Source: an uncultured Gammaproteobacteria bacterium
GTDB lineage: Bacteria > Pseudomonadota > Gammaproteobacteria > Nitrosococcales > Methylophagaceae
Length of the DNA: 46,412 nucleotides
NCBI GenBank assembly: GCA_905479075.1
Contig: CAJQLA010000011.1
Location: 1-46,412 of the forward strand
Reading direction: 5' to 3'
In this document: piece by piece, positions 24,906 through 34,451 of the stretch
Layout of the letters: the number at the start of each line of letters is the position of its first letter
Numbering within the stretch: the stretch's first letter is position 1
Position numbers and translations under genes: made by a program
Notes under the pieces: model-generated
Databases searched by the model: none
Told to the model about the DNA's origin: nothing
What the model saw: only the letters and a program-made list of their open reading frames with translations

Positions 24906-25478
24906 ATGAAGTCAACATTAAGCCAACAAAACCTTAAAACAAAGCAAAGAGGTTCAGCGATCATCTATGTCGTATTGGCCATTATTGCGTTGTCTCTTGC
25001 AATCGGCTTTTATTTCTTTGAGCCAAAGCAGCCACCTTCATATAAACCGCAGCCTATGCAACTTTCGAGTGAAAAGGCAGAAACACAGCCTGTTCAAGCA
25101 AGCTTACCGGAAGTCACTGTCTATAAATCTGAAACATGTGGTTGTTGTAATAAGTGGATCACGCATCTTGAAAATGAAGGTTTTAATGTTGTTAGCCACA
25201 ATGTGAATGATATGAACATGATTAAGGAACAATCTGGGTTGTTACCAGGTTTGGCATCTTGCCACACGGCATTAGTTGATGGTTACGTGATAGAAGGCCA
25301 TGTTCCTGCTGCTGACATTAAGCGTTTATTATTAGAAAAATCCGATATTGTCGGATTAACTGCGCCGGGTATGCCACAAGCCTCACCTGGTATGCAACCA
25401 GAAGGTCTACCACCAAAAGGCTACGATGTAATTGCATTTGATAAGCAAGGTAATACGGCGGTTTATAGTCGTTATTAG
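24906..25478 (+). CDS. DUF411 metal-associated protein with membrane anchor
   Basis: This is a 190-residue protein. An N-terminal basic segment and one membrane helix (about 20-40) precede a DUF411 thioredoxin-like domain beginning VTVYKSETCGCCNKWITHLE, in which the clustered cysteines can bind metal, probably copper. A second Cys lies in LASCHTALVDGY. The final 50 residues are Pro/Gly/Met-rich (PGMPQASPGMQPEGLPPKG), also suggestive of copper. TTAAGGAAAC gives a good ribosome site. Related proteins accompany copper-handling genes, but none is adjacent here. Confidence 0.9.
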   Translation: MKSTLSQQNLKTKQRGSAIIYVVLAIIALSLAIGFYFFEPKQPPSYKPQPMQLSSEKAETQPVQASLPEVTVYKSETCGCCNKWITHLENEGFNVVSHNVNDMNMIKEQSGLLPGLASCHTALVDGYVIEGHVPAADIKRLLLEKSDIVGLTAPGMPQASPGMQPEGLPPKGYDVIAFDKQGNTAVYSRY

Positions 25479-25586
25479 CAAAAACTTGATGTCGGTATAA
25501 CCTTACAAAATACTTTATAAATATTTTATAACTTATTGATATTAAATCATATAATAATATTTTTATTATGAGTTTTTTAAGAAATA

Positions 25587-26114
25587 ATGACAACAAGTGT
25601 TTATATAGCAACAAGCCTTGATGGCTATATCGCAACGATATCTGGCGGGTTAGATTGGTTAGATAACTTTCCTAACCCGACTGAGTCCGACTACGGTTTT
25701 TTCCAGTTTATGGATGGTATTGATGCGGTTGTCATGGGCCGAAATACTTATGAAGTTGTGCTGAATTTTGAGCCTTGGCCTTATGAAAAAAAAGTATTTG
25801 TATTGAGTAATTCTTTACGAGAAGTCCCGCCTGAGTTGGTTGATAAAGTTGAGCTTGTTCATGGAGATTTAAAAGCCATTATCAAAAAATTAGCGAGCCA
25901 AGGTTACAACAACCTATATATTGATGGCGGTAAAACGATTCAAAGCTTTTTAAAAAAGAACTTGATCGACGAACTAATCATTTCAAAGATACCTGTTATT
26001 TTAGGTGAGGGTATCCCGTTGTTTAGCAAACAAAAGCAAATTATCAATTTTGAACACTGTTCTACGGAAGTTTTTGAAGGTGGTCTGGTGAAAAGTCACT
26101 ATAAAAAAGTGTAG
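25587..26114 (+). CDS. RibD_C/dihydrofolate-reductase-like protein
   Basis: This 175-residue protein of the YyaP/YwjB group has the opening SVYIATSLDGYIA, then VVMGRNTYEVVL and NLYIDGGKTIQSFL, which are the nucleotide-binding elements of the DHFR/RibD-C fold. It is probably an NADPH-dependent reductase, but the substrate is not folate by default and remains unknown. It converges on the large GGDEF-EAL gene with 17 bases between stops. The 108-base leader is very AT-rich and lacks a clear ribosome site. Confidence 0.9.
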   Translation: MTTSVYIATSLDGYIATISGGLDWLDNFPNPTESDYGFFQFMDGIDAVVMGRNTYEVVLNFEPWPYEKKVFVLSNSLREVPPELVDKVELVHGDLKAIIKKLASQGYNNLYIDGGKTIQSFLKKNLIDELIISKIPVILGEGIPLFSKQKQIINFEHCSTEVFEGGLVKSHYKKV

Positions 26115-26131
26115 GTGACTTTCTATTCGGC

Positions 26132-29125
26132 TTAGATACACTTCTTCACTGCAGTAATCATGTCATTATAAAGTGATGTGAGTTGTTCAAGATCAGCTCT
26201 TGCTTCATTTATTTTATTATTAAGATGTCTGTCTGAAATAGTGGCTGAAAAAGCCAACAACTCATCATGAATAGTTTCAAATTTTGCTAATGGCTCTGGC
26301 TCAAACACCTGTTCTTGTTTGACTCGCTTAAGCCAATACTCGCAGTGGCAATGTTCTCTGATTAGCGTTGATGAAGGGTCAATTTTTTTCGGGGGAGACT
26401 GAATGTCTAAGATGAATTGGTTATACCAGGTTTCGCCTAAAAGTATAAACAAGTTGACTCTTTTTTCTCGCGTCGTAAATGCCGTGCTGCCATAGTGTTG
26501 CCATTTTTCATTAGCACTATAATTATTTAGCCAGGAAAGAATGTCTTTGGCGGGCATCGGAGGCGCAATCGCGTTGCCTTGAGCTTGTCGACAACCCATA
26601 TTGATTAAAACTAGGCCTTGTTCAGTTGTTTCGACACCTTCGGCTATAAGGTTTTTATTAAAAGCATTTGCCAAACTAATTACACTATCGATAATGGCGT
26701 AGTCGCTTGGATCATTTAGTATGCCATTGATAAAATCGCTATCAATTTTAATACTGTCGACTGCTAGGTCTCTAAGGTGGGCCAATGAAGAATGACCAGC
26801 GCCAAAATCATCAAGAGAAAAACTCACGCCTAAATATTCTTTACACGTTGTCAAGGCTTTACTAATTGTATTGAGATTATTAAGAGTACTGTTTTCTAGC
26901 ACTTCAAATTCAATATTTTGTGGTTTTATAGAAGGGTGGCTTTCTAAATACTCAGCTATAGTCTTCGAAAAATTGTTTGACTGCAAGTGTAGGGATGAAA
27001 CATTAATGCTCACCTGAAGATCATAACCAGATTGTTGCCATACATGGAGTTGTGAAAGTGTTTGCTCTATCACCCAATTGCCAATTGTAATTTCTAAATC
27101 TGTATCAGTGACAAGTGGTAAAAAATCCAAAGGTAGGATAGTGCCTTTTTCAGGGTGTAGCCAACGTATTAGTGCCTCCACGCCAAAAACTTTGCCACTA
27201 ACCATATCTATCTTAGGTTGATAGTAAAGACTGAATTCATCATTCATCAATGCTTGTTCAATTTCATCTAATTGTTGGCGCTTTGTACCCCATTCTTGGT
27301 TTTGTGACAGGTTGAAAAATTCATAACGGTTTTTACCTGAGAGCTTAGCTTGATACATGGCTTGATCAGCATGGCGTAATAGGGTGTCAATATCATCACC
27401 ATCGGAAGGATAAATAGAGATACCACTAGAGGCTGCAATGTTATGTTCTATATTATCAATGATATAAGGTTCAGCGAGTGAATAATGGATGCGTTCAATC
27501 ACCTGTTTATATTGCTGGCTGGGTGCAATATCTTTTAATAACACAACAAATTCATCTCCACCTTGGCGGGAGACTGTATCTTGCTCTCTGACAACCTCTG
27601 AAATGCGTTTCGCAACTTCTATTAACAATAAATCACCCACACCGTGACCGAAGTTGTCATTAACGGGTTTGAAGTTATCTAAGTCAATGAAACAGACTGC
27701 TAATTGCTTTTCAGCTCGTTTGCTATCAGCGATGGCTCGATTAAATCGATCAGTAAATAAACTGCGGTTAGGTAAGCCGGTCAGCACATCATAATGTGCC
27801 ATGCGTTCCAACTCTTTTTGTTGTTGTTTACGTTGGGTTATGTCACTAAATAGGCCGACATAATTAATGAGTTCACCATAATCATCGAATATCGACGAAA
27901 CAGTGAGTAGTTGTACGTAAGTCTCACCGTTTTTCTTATAGTTCCATAACTCTCCTTGCCAATGTCGATGCTTGGCAACTTTTTGCCACATCTTTGTATA
28001 GATGTCAGCATTTTTTTTGTTGGGGTCAAGAGCTTCTAATTTCTGTCCAGCAACGTCACTAAGCTTGTAGCCTGTAATACTGGAAAAGGCAGAATTAATA
28101 TTGATAAGATGACCCGTTGAATCCATGAGGATAATACCTTCATGGGAATCATCAAAAACACGTTGAAATAATTGTTGTTGTTTATGTGCGAGGCTCTGTT
28201 CTATTGCAATTGTCGCAAGTTGAGAAGCAAACTCGATCAAATTGAAATCATGTTCAGTAGGGCTTGCAGATTCTTCATGATAAATTCCAAGTGTTCCCAG
28301 TAATTTACCTTTTGTGCTCAAAATGGGTTCTGACCAGCAAGATCCTAGGCCAGCTTTTTCAGCGTGATGTGCTATATCTACCCAATATGGATGAGTTGGA
28401 ATGTCCTCAACAATGACTCTTTTTTTAGTGTACGCTGCTGTACCACAGCTGCCGATACGATCACCTATTTTGATGCCATCTACGGCGACATTATAAAAGT
28501 CTGGTAGGCTTGGCGCAGCACCATGTAATAAGTGTTTACCAGTCTCATCGATTAATAAAATACTGCACTTCGCTTCGGTTGAAAAACTTAGGCCTTCAAT
28601 ATTTTTAATTAGTAATTCAAGTGTGGATTTTAATGGCGCTTTGTTGACAATTTGTGTCATGACCTCGCCGTGAGTCATTTGCTGAATGTTCGCATGTTTG
28701 ATATCGGTAATATCGGTTGAAACACCAAACATGCCGATGATATTCCTATCAGCATCGAACAGCGGTTTTTTTACTGAGATGAAATAATGCGTTTTGCCAG
28801 TATGACTAACAATACATGTTTCTTCAGTATCAATAGTTTTGCCTTCCTGAACTACAATTTTGTCGTTTTCTTTAAGTTCGTTAGACAGTTCTAATGAAAA
28901 AAACTTTGAATCATCATAGCCAATAATTTCATCGATTGTGCTGTCAAATATCTCGCAAACTGCATTATTTACAAAAGTATACTTTCCTTCGAGATCTTTA
29001 GAGAAAACGTAAGCGCCGACATTGTCCAAAACTGTTTTGAAAAGTTCAATTTGTTCGGTGTCTTCACTATTTTCTGAATCGAAGTATTGGTTCATACGAT
29101 TTGATTTCCCTATAACCGCTTCCAT
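26132..29125 (-). CDS. PAS-GAF-PAS-GGDEF-EAL cyclic di-GMP enzyme with C-terminal CZB-like domain
   Basis: This 997-residue cytoplasmic protein has, in approximate order, PAS (25-140), GAF (150-310; GSCGTAAYTKKRVIV), PAS (315-430), GGDEF (445-600), EAL (615-860) and a helical tail (870-997). The GGDEF site and its RxxD (REQD) inhibitory site are intact. EALIRW and SLDDFGAGHSS with the AEGVET loop show an intact phosphodiesterase, so both synthesis and breakdown of cyclic di-GMP are possible. The tail carries EHCHCEYWLKRV and FETIHDEL, resembling a chemoreceptor zinc-binding domain with a changed first ligand. An internal ATG (residue 11) is an alternative start. Confidence 0.93.
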   Translation of the reverse strand: MEAVIGKSNRMNQYFDSENSEDTEQIELFKTVLDNVGAYVFSKDLEGKYTFVNNAVCEIFDSTIDEIIGYDDSKFFSLELSNELKENDKIVVQEGKTIDTEETCIVSHTGKTHYFISVKKPLFDADRNIIGMFGVSTDITDIKHANIQQMTHGEVMTQIVNKAPLKSTLELLIKNIEGLSFSTEAKCSILLIDETGKHLLHGAAPSLPDFYNVAVDGIKIGDRIGSCGTAAYTKKRVIVEDIPTHPYWVDIAHHAEKAGLGSCWSEPILSTKGKLLGTLGIYHEESASPTEHDFNLIEFASQLATIAIEQSLAHKQQQLFQRVFDDSHEGIILMDSTGHLININSAFSSITGYKLSDVAGQKLEALDPNKKNADIYTKMWQKVAKHRHWQGELWNYKKNGETYVQLLTVSSIFDDYGELINYVGLFSDITQRKQQQKELERMAHYDVLTGLPNRSLFTDRFNRAIADSKRAEKQLAVCFIDLDNFKPVNDNFGHGVGDLLLIEVAKRISEVVREQDTVSRQGGDEFVVLLKDIAPSQQYKQVIERIHYSLAEPYIIDNIEHNIAASSGISIYPSDGDDIDTLLRHADQAMYQAKLSGKNRYEFFNLSQNQEWGTKRQQLDEIEQALMNDEFSLYYQPKIDMVSGKVFGVEALIRWLHPEKGTILPLDFLPLVTDTDLEITIGNWVIEQTLSQLHVWQQSGYDLQVSINVSSLHLQSNNFSKTIAEYLESHPSIKPQNIEFEVLENSTLNNLNTISKALTTCKEYLGVSFSLDDFGAGHSSLAHLRDLAVDSIKIDSDFINGILNDPSDYAIIDSVISLANAFNKNLIAEGVETTEQGLVLINMGCRQAQGNAIAPPMPAKDILSWLNNYSANEKWQHYGSTAFTTREKRVNLFILLGETWYNQFILDIQSPPKKIDPSSTLIREHCHCEYWLKRVKQEQVFEPEPLAKFETIHDELLAFSATISDRHLNNKINEARADLEQLTSLYNDMITAVKKCI

Positions 29126-29212
29126 TTTTTAGTCAAACTATGAAGCTGTACGTTTCTTATCCGCTAGCGCTTGTTATATCATAAACTCATCGTATTCTGT
29201 AGCTAAGTTTAT

Positions 29213-29233
29213 GACTAAATAGTGAGTTTAGTC
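29213..29233 (-). terminator. Hairpin downstream of the DUF1223 gene
   Basis: GACTAAA (29213-29219) and TTTAGTC (29227-29233) pair perfectly around a 7-base loop, 20 bases past the DUF1223 stop. An overlapping wider inverted repeat (TAAACTCA 29182-29189 with TGAGTTTA 29223-29230) offers an alternative pairing. No T run follows, so terminator activity is uncertain, and it may instead lie in the control region of the downstream cyclic di-GMP gene. Confidence 0.4.
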
Positions 29234-29253
29234 CCTAAATAAATATATTCGTT

Positions 29254-30003
29254 TTAAAAGTCGTTTGTTAACCATCCACCTGTTGCTTGGAGAGGGCTGA
29301 GGTTTTGTAGTGTACTTACCCAAGTTGCTATAGCTATGCGCTCGCTGGTTTGCAAGGTTTGAGGTAAGTTAATTTGCTTGGATTCAAAGTCAGTTCGTGT
29401 GGGCTGCATAGCTACTGTTTTATAGCCTAAAACGACAAAATTATGATTCAGGGTTTTGCCGTGATTTTCGCCGCTATCAATATTGGATTCAAGATCAAAA
29501 CCGAGTAGGGCAATATTTAGAACCAAACTCTGGTTTTTTGTCATTGAACTTTGGTAATTAGCATTAAGTTGGTTATTGTTGACATCAATGGACAGGGTTC
29601 CAGCATTATCCTGATTTTGATTTGGAAATTTATCCCAAGGGCGTTTACGCCATTCTTGACCGTTTAATAGCATGCCCGGCGTGTAAACGGAACTTAGGTT
29701 TTTAGTGTCGACATATGAATATTGTCTTTGATTAAACCGGTTGTCGGCAAAACGATCTGTCCAACCTATGTAATCCCAATAATCAACATGAAATGCTAAA
29801 GGAATAAACTCAGACCATAAGCCTGCTTTTTGCTCTAGAGAACTCAGCCATTCGTCGGCAGGTGGACAGCCATTACAACCTTCTGAGGTATAAAGTTCAA
29901 TTAGATTAACCTGTTGATTACCACTACTATAAGTTTCAGCATTTGCTGAATAACTCATCAAGCACAGTGATAGCACAGTTAAAAAATGATAAATGCTTCG
30001 CAT
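29254..30003 (-). CDS. DUF1223 secreted thioredoxin-like protein
   Basis: This 249-residue exported protein has a signal peptide ending YSANA (residue 22). The domain opens LIELYTSEGCNGCPPADEWL, which contains a CxxC pair in thioredoxin-like position, followed by FHVDYWDYIGWTDRF, the strongest signature of DUF1223. It probably has a redox role in the periplasm, but no substrate is established. It lies 55 bases downstream of the MOSC gene on the same strand and may be cotranscribed with it. Confidence 0.92.
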   Translation of the reverse strand: MRSIYHFLTVLSLCLMSYSANAETYSSGNQQVNLIELYTSEGCNGCPPADEWLSSLEQKAGLWSEFIPLAFHVDYWDYIGWTDRFADNRFNQRQYSYVDTKNLSSVYTPGMLLNGQEWRKRPWDKFPNQNQDNAGTLSIDVNNNQLNANYQSSMTKNQSLVLNIALLGFDLESNIDSGENHGKTLNHNFVVLGYKTVAMQPTRTDFESKQINLPQTLQTSERIAIATWVSTLQNLSPLQATGGWLTNDF

Positions 30004-30058
30004 GCAAGTTTCCGATGGGACAATTTGTTATCGATAGTCTTTTTTAGTAACGCAATGT

Positions 30059-30739
30059 TTATTTCTTTTCTTTCTGGCGTTGATGATAAAGTTCTATAAG
30101 GTGTAATCGTTCATTGACTTTAGTTCGCCACTGCTCTGCTAGTTCTGGAATGGCGATAGCTTGTCTCATAATCTGTTCTTGGTTAGGGTATTTACTGTCA
30201 AAATGCGTTTTGAATAAATCATAAATTGTGACATTTTCGGGGTGCTTATAAATGAGTGTTACTTCTGAGTTAGCTTCGATGGTACCTTCTTCAATGACAC
30301 GAAAATAAACGCCTGTATGTCCATAATCAATAAAATCATTGAGCATTGGTATATGACCAAACTCAAAGCTGATTTTGTAACAAGGAATACGGGGCTGACA
30401 GACTTCTAATACACAATCATTAATCTGTAATCGGTCGCCGATAGCCAATTCTTTTTCATCAAGATCTGATAGCGTCAGGTTTTCACCAAATTTACCATAG
30501 GGAATGACAGCAAGACCAAGATGTTGTTGCCAATGAGTAAAATGATCACTGGAAAAGCCATAAACGGCTTTGTCTAAACCACCATGATTAAGTAAATCCG
30601 CTTGCTTATCACCAAGGATATTATGTTGTTCGACCTTAACTGGACCAACAATGGACTGTTTTTGAAATCCTGTAGTATAAAATTTCAGTTTGAAACGTCT
30701 TATTCTTGGCTTGGATACGTTGACCGACAGTAACTGCAT
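30059..30739 (-). CDS. MOSC domain protein (YiiM-like)
   Basis: This 226-residue protein has a MOSC domain: GDKQADLLNHGGLDKAVYGF, YGKFGENLTL and the conserved cysteine region VCQPRIPCYKISFEFG. YiiM-type MOSC proteins bind molybdenum cofactor and reduce N-hydroxylated compounds, usually with partner reductases. No such partner is adjacent, so the precise reaction is not assignable. A charged C-terminal helix (HQRQKEKK) ends the protein. It is divergent from the glycerate-kinase-like gene. Confidence 0.93.
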   Translation of the reverse strand: MQLLSVNVSKPRIRRFKLKFYTTGFQKQSIVGPVKVEQHNILGDKQADLLNHGGLDKAVYGFSSDHFTHWQQHLGLAVIPYGKFGENLTLSDLDEKELAIGDRLQINDCVLEVCQPRIPCYKISFEFGHIPMLNDFIDYGHTGVYFRVIEEGTIEANSEVTLIYKHPENVTIYDLFKTHFDSKYPNQEQIMRQAIAIPELAEQWRTKVNERLHLIELYHQRQKEKK

Positions 30740-30842
30740 AGCTGATTCCTATTGTTGTTATTATGTTTAATTGTATAGCATAGACTAATAAGTTCTATAG
30801 AGAATTCCAGGGTAGGAGAAATATTAATTCCCTAACAAAATT

Positions 30843-30881
30843 ATGAAATCAAACGGTCCCGTACGAAAAAGTTCACTATGA
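30843..30881 (+). CDS. Possible 12-residue leader ORF before the kinase gene
   Basis: An ATG at 30843 opens 12 codons (MKSNGPVRKSSL) ending in TGA 30879-30881, which overlaps the kinase ATG as ATGA. The kinase has no ribosome site of its own, so reinitiation after this peptide would explain its translation. However, the leader itself also lacks a well-spaced ribosome site. Treat as a candidate only. Confidence 0.25.
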   Translation: MKSNGPVRKSSL

Positions 30882-31801
30882 AAAAGCTTTTAGCCGAGTT
30901 TGTAAGCAGAAATGACTTATCGCAAGATTACCTATCATGCGTCGATAACTATTTCTTGCCGATGACTGAGGCACTATATCAGCATTACTTGATTGAAAAG
31001 CAACCACTTGTTATTGGAATTAATGGTGCCCAGGGCTGTGGTAAAAGTACCTTGGCCGAGCTAATGGTTTTATTGTTAAACGAAAAGTTTAAGCTTAACT
31101 GCATCGCACTATCTTTAGATGACTTTTACTTGACCAAGCTTGAACGTCAGCACCTAGCAAAAACAGTACATCCATTACTGATTATGCGTGGTGTGCCTGG
31201 TACCCATGATGTGACCTTAGCTATGGAAACAATCGCTAACTTGATTAATTTTAACAAGCGAATCAAAATACCGCGCTTTGATAAGGCGAGTGATGATCGT
31301 TATCCACAACAACAATGGGGTGTCGTCGATAAACCAACTGATATAATTGTGCTTGAAGGCTGGTGTTTAGGTGCAAAAGCACAAACACCAGAACAGTTAA
31401 CGATCCCAGTCAATGAGTTGGAAGTTCAAGAGGATAAGTTTGGAGAATGGCGTAAATATGTTAATCAGCAACTACAGTGCGAATACGCCACTTTATTTTC
31501 CATGGTCAATAACTGGATCATGTTAAAAGCGCCTTCATTCACTTGTGTGTTGGATTGGCGTTCAGAACAAGAAGCTAAATTACGAAATAAAATAGGTTCA
31601 AATAAACTACAAATGTCGTCAATGGGTATTATGACGGAGAATGAATTGGCAAGGTTCATCCAATTTTATCAACGGATTACAGAAGATTCGATCAGGACAT
31701 TGCCCGCTAAGATAGATTATTTGTTCGAATTAGATGAAGATAGAACTATCAGCCGCTATATAAAAGCAGAGAGTTTGAGAGGAAATAACCCTAATGTCTG
31801 A
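30878..31801 (+). CDS. Glycerate-3-kinase-like P-loop kinase
   Basis: This 307-residue kinase resembles plant D-glycerate 3-kinase and yeast Tda10. The P-loop is GAQGCGKST at residues 50-58. LSLDDFYLTKLERQHLA and the RGVPGTHD segment are family hallmarks, as is VLEGWCLGA. It would phosphorylate D-glycerate to 3-phosphoglycerate, linking photorespiratory or serine-type metabolism to glycolysis. Substrate identity rests on family resemblance. It overlaps galU by 8 bases. No ribosome site is seen, and a 12-codon leader ends on its start. Confidence 0.9.
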   Translation: MKKLLAEFVSRNDLSQDYLSCVDNYFLPMTEALYQHYLIEKQPLVIGINGAQGCGKSTLAELMVLLLNEKFKLNCIALSLDDFYLTKLERQHLAKTVHPLLIMRGVPGTHDVTLAMETIANLINFNKRIKIPRFDKASDDRYPQQQWGVVDKPTDIIVLEGWCLGAKAQTPEQLTIPVNELEVQEDKFGEWRKYVNQQLQCEYATLFSMVNNWIMLKAPSFTCVLDWRSEQEAKLRNKIGSNKLQMSSMGIMTENELARFIQFYQRITEDSIRTLPAKIDYLFELDEDRTISRYIKAESLRGNNPNV

Positions 31802-32636
31802 CAATACAAGTGTTCGTAAGTGTTTGTTTCCAGTTGCTGGTTACGGAACCCGTTTTTTGCCTGCGACTAAAGCAATGCCTAAAGAAATGCTGCCCATAGT
31901 TAACAAACCTCTTATTCAATATGGTGTTGAAGAGGCTTTATCTGCAGGAATCACCCAGATGGGTTTTATAACGGGTAGAGGTAAACGTGCTATTGCTGAC
32001 CATTTTGATACCAGTTATGAACTGGAAAGTGAGATTAGTGGTACCAGTAAGGAAAAACATCTAGAACCTATTCGAACTGTAATAGATAAATGTGATTTTA
32101 TGTTTATGCGCCAACGAGAAATGTTGGGTTTGGGGCATGCGGTTTTGACAGGCGAACCGATGGTTGGCAATGAGCCGTTTGCAGTCGTATTAGCGGACGA
32201 TCTTTGTTTAAATGATGGTGAGATACCCAACGCGCTTCAACAATTAGTTGAAATACACCAGAAATATAATTGTTCAGTTGTGATGATACAGGAAGTGCCA
32301 AAGTCAGATACGGCCAGTTATGGCATTATTTCTGGAGAAGAAATTGAACAGGGGGTTTATCAGATCGATGATATGGTTGAAAAGCCGCAGCCTGAAGATG
32401 CCCCTAGTAATTTGGCAATCATTGGCCGCTATGTACTGACACCTAATATATTTGACTATATTCGACAAACAAAGCCGGGAGCCAATGGTGAAGTACAGAT
32501 TACTGATGCCTTAAAAGTGTTAGCTGAAGATGAAATGGTATTGGCAGTAAAATTAAAAAGTCGTCGGTTTGATTGCGGTAGTATTGATGGTTTTGTCGAA
32601 GCGACAAACTATTATTATCAACATCAGCACTATTAA
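31794..32636 (+). CDS. galU: UTP-glucose-1-phosphate uridylyltransferase GalU
   Basis: This 280-residue cytoplasmic enzyme makes UDP-glucose from UTP and glucose-1-phosphate for envelope polysaccharides and osmoprotectants. The opening FPVAGYGTRFLPATKAMPKE and the KPLIQYGVEEALSAG segment, then VVLADDL and a metal-binding Asp, are unmistakable. Length is slightly short compared with E. coli (302) but normal for many gammaproteobacteria. GAGAGG lies just before the ATG inside the end of the kinase gene, so the pair is coupled. Confidence 0.96.
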   Translation: MSDNTSVRKCLFPVAGYGTRFLPATKAMPKEMLPIVNKPLIQYGVEEALSAGITQMGFITGRGKRAIADHFDTSYELESEISGTSKEKHLEPIRTVIDKCDFMFMRQREMLGLGHAVLTGEPMVGNEPFAVVLADDLCLNDGEIPNALQQLVEIHQKYNCSVVMIQEVPKSDTASYGIISGEEIEQGVYQIDDMVEKPQPEDAPSNLAIIGRYVLTPNIFDYIRQTKPGANGEVQITDALKVLAEDEMVLAVKLKSRRFDCGSIDGFVEATNYYYQHQHY

Positions 32637-32720
32637 ACTTATCTTTTTATTACCTTGTGTTAGATAAGTGACTGGAAGTTGTCTTATACTGAACTGAACT
32701 AGTTTAAATTATGGACTGGT

Positions 32721-34418
32721 ATGGAAAAGTTAAGACAACTCATTACAGCCGTTGATGGCAAGAGTTATAAAGCCTATAAACAGTTAGTTGGTGATTATCA
32801 TTATCCTGATTTTGACCTAAGGGTGGATCACGTTCAAGGTGATCCGTTTGCTAACCCATCACGTTGCAGGGTCTTTATTACTTCTGAAATTGCTCAGATC
32901 CCAACGAATTTATATGACAAGCCTTCCCGAAAAATTGCTTTAGAAGATTTTTTAGGGCGTAGCTTTTGTAAAGCAATTTCAGCATGTGTCCAAGGTGCCC
33001 GTGGTTCTGGTATGAGTGGTGAAATGCTGATTGCAGATTATGGTCAGCAAATATTACAGCGCAATGCTGTTCTAATCCGAGATGGTGCTGTCGAAATACG
33101 AATTCAAATTGGGTTGCCAGCCAATAAGCGAACAATTACAGCAGACCATGCTTTAGCAATGTTATTTGATGAATTACCTGCTGTAGTAGCAGCGGGTATA
33201 GCGCCATTAAATGATAAATTGATGGCGGTCAGAGCCCATGTCGATTCAGTTGAAAACCAAACTTATTTAAGACAGCAATTATCGAGTAAGAACCTAGTTG
33301 CTTTTATTGCTGATGGATCTCGTTTAGCTAGGCAGAGCGGGGTAGATGAACGCCCAATGGCGAATAGTGTTTTAATCATTGCGCCTGATTCTTTAGCGGT
33401 GTTTTTAAAACAATGTGATGGTAGTACTGTTCGAGGTTTTGGCATCACGCAAGGTATTACCCTAATCGTTGGTGGTGGCTTTCATGGTAAATCAACCTTG
33501 CTGCATGCAATTGAACGAGGTGTTTATGATCATATATTAGGTGATGGTAGAGAACGTGTTGTCACTGTAGAGCATGCAGTTAAAATCAGAGCTGAAGATA
33601 GAAGGGCTATTTCTAAAGTCGATATCAGTTCATTTATTAACCATTTACCACAAGGTAAAGATACTAGAAACTTCTCAACTCAAGATGCGAGTGGCAGCAC
33701 ATCACAAGCCGCGAATATCATGGAAGCACTATCTACAGGATCACAGTTGTTATTAATCGATGAAGATACATCTGCAACCAACTTTATGATTCGTGATGAG
33801 CGTATGCAGGCACTGGTGGCTAAAGACAAGGAACCGATTACACCTTTAGTCCAGAGAATTGCAGATTTAAAACAACAAAATAAGGTTTCAGTTATTTTAG
33901 TGATGGGTGGCTCAGGTGATTTCTTTGACAGCGCTGATACTGTCATTATGCTGGACAATTATCAGATCAAGGATGTGACTAGTGAGGCACAAAACCTATC
34001 CAAAAAAGTGCTTATTGAAGAGGGTAATAACCATGTTATTGTCGCTAAAAATAAGCGCTATTTAGACATTTCATCACTTAATCCCAATAACGAACAGAAT
34101 AAAGAAAAGCTCCAGGCTTTGGAGACTCGAATTTTACGTTATGGAAAAGCGGAAGTGGATGTATCCCAAGTGGAGCAATTGGTCGATAAAGGACAATTGA
34201 GCGCGATTGCCCATCTAATGCGGTACTTGTATCTCAATCATCATGACTTTAATGTTGAAGCGACTGATTTAAATCAAGTTTTACAACAGGTCATAGCTCA
34301 AGTTGAGAAGCAAGGATTGGATAGCATTAGCCCTTATATTATTGGCACATTGGCGATGCCGCGTTTATATGAACTTGTGGCTACAATCAATCGAATGAGG
34401 CATCTGAAGGTTCATTGA
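32721..34418 (+). CDS. ABC-class P-loop ATPase (DUF2791-type)
   Basis: This 565-residue soluble protein belongs to the predicted ABC-class ATPase family (PF09818-type). It has an unusual N-terminal domain with QGARGSGMSGEM, then Walker A GGGFHGKST at residues 251-259 and a Walker B-like LLIDEDTSATNFMIRD near 345. A VILVMGGSGDFFDSADTVIML segment follows. No membrane domain is present or adjacent, so it is not a transporter. The biological role is unknown. It is 84 bases after galU on the same strand and ends 33 bases from the opposing lipoprotein stop. Confidence 0.92.
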   Translation: MEKLRQLITAVDGKSYKAYKQLVGDYHYPDFDLRVDHVQGDPFANPSRCRVFITSEIAQIPTNLYDKPSRKIALEDFLGRSFCKAISACVQGARGSGMSGEMLIADYGQQILQRNAVLIRDGAVEIRIQIGLPANKRTITADHALAMLFDELPAVVAAGIAPLNDKLMAVRAHVDSVENQTYLRQQLSSKNLVAFIADGSRLARQSGVDERPMANSVLIIAPDSLAVFLKQCDGSTVRGFGITQGITLIVGGGFHGKSTLLHAIERGVYDHILGDGRERVVTVEHAVKIRAEDRRAISKVDISSFINHLPQGKDTRNFSTQDASGSTSQAANIMEALSTGSQLLLIDEDTSATNFMIRDERMQALVAKDKEPITPLVQRIADLKQQNKVSVILVMGGSGDFFDSADTVIMLDNYQIKDVTSEAQNLSKKVLIEEGNNHVIVAKNKRYLDISSLNPNNEQNKEKLQALETRILRYGKAEVDVSQVEQLVDKGQLSAIAHLMRYLYLNHHDFNVEATDLNQVLQQVIAQVEKQGLDSISPYIIGTLAMPRLYELVATINRMRHLKVH

Positions 34419-34451
34419 TTTCTTTAATTAGCTATCAGCCCATAGGGAAGC

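Noticed and set aside
32638..32668. CTTATCT/AGATAAG as a galU terminator
   Set aside because: The 7-bp AT-rich stem has a 17-base loop and no T run, so it is too weak to call.
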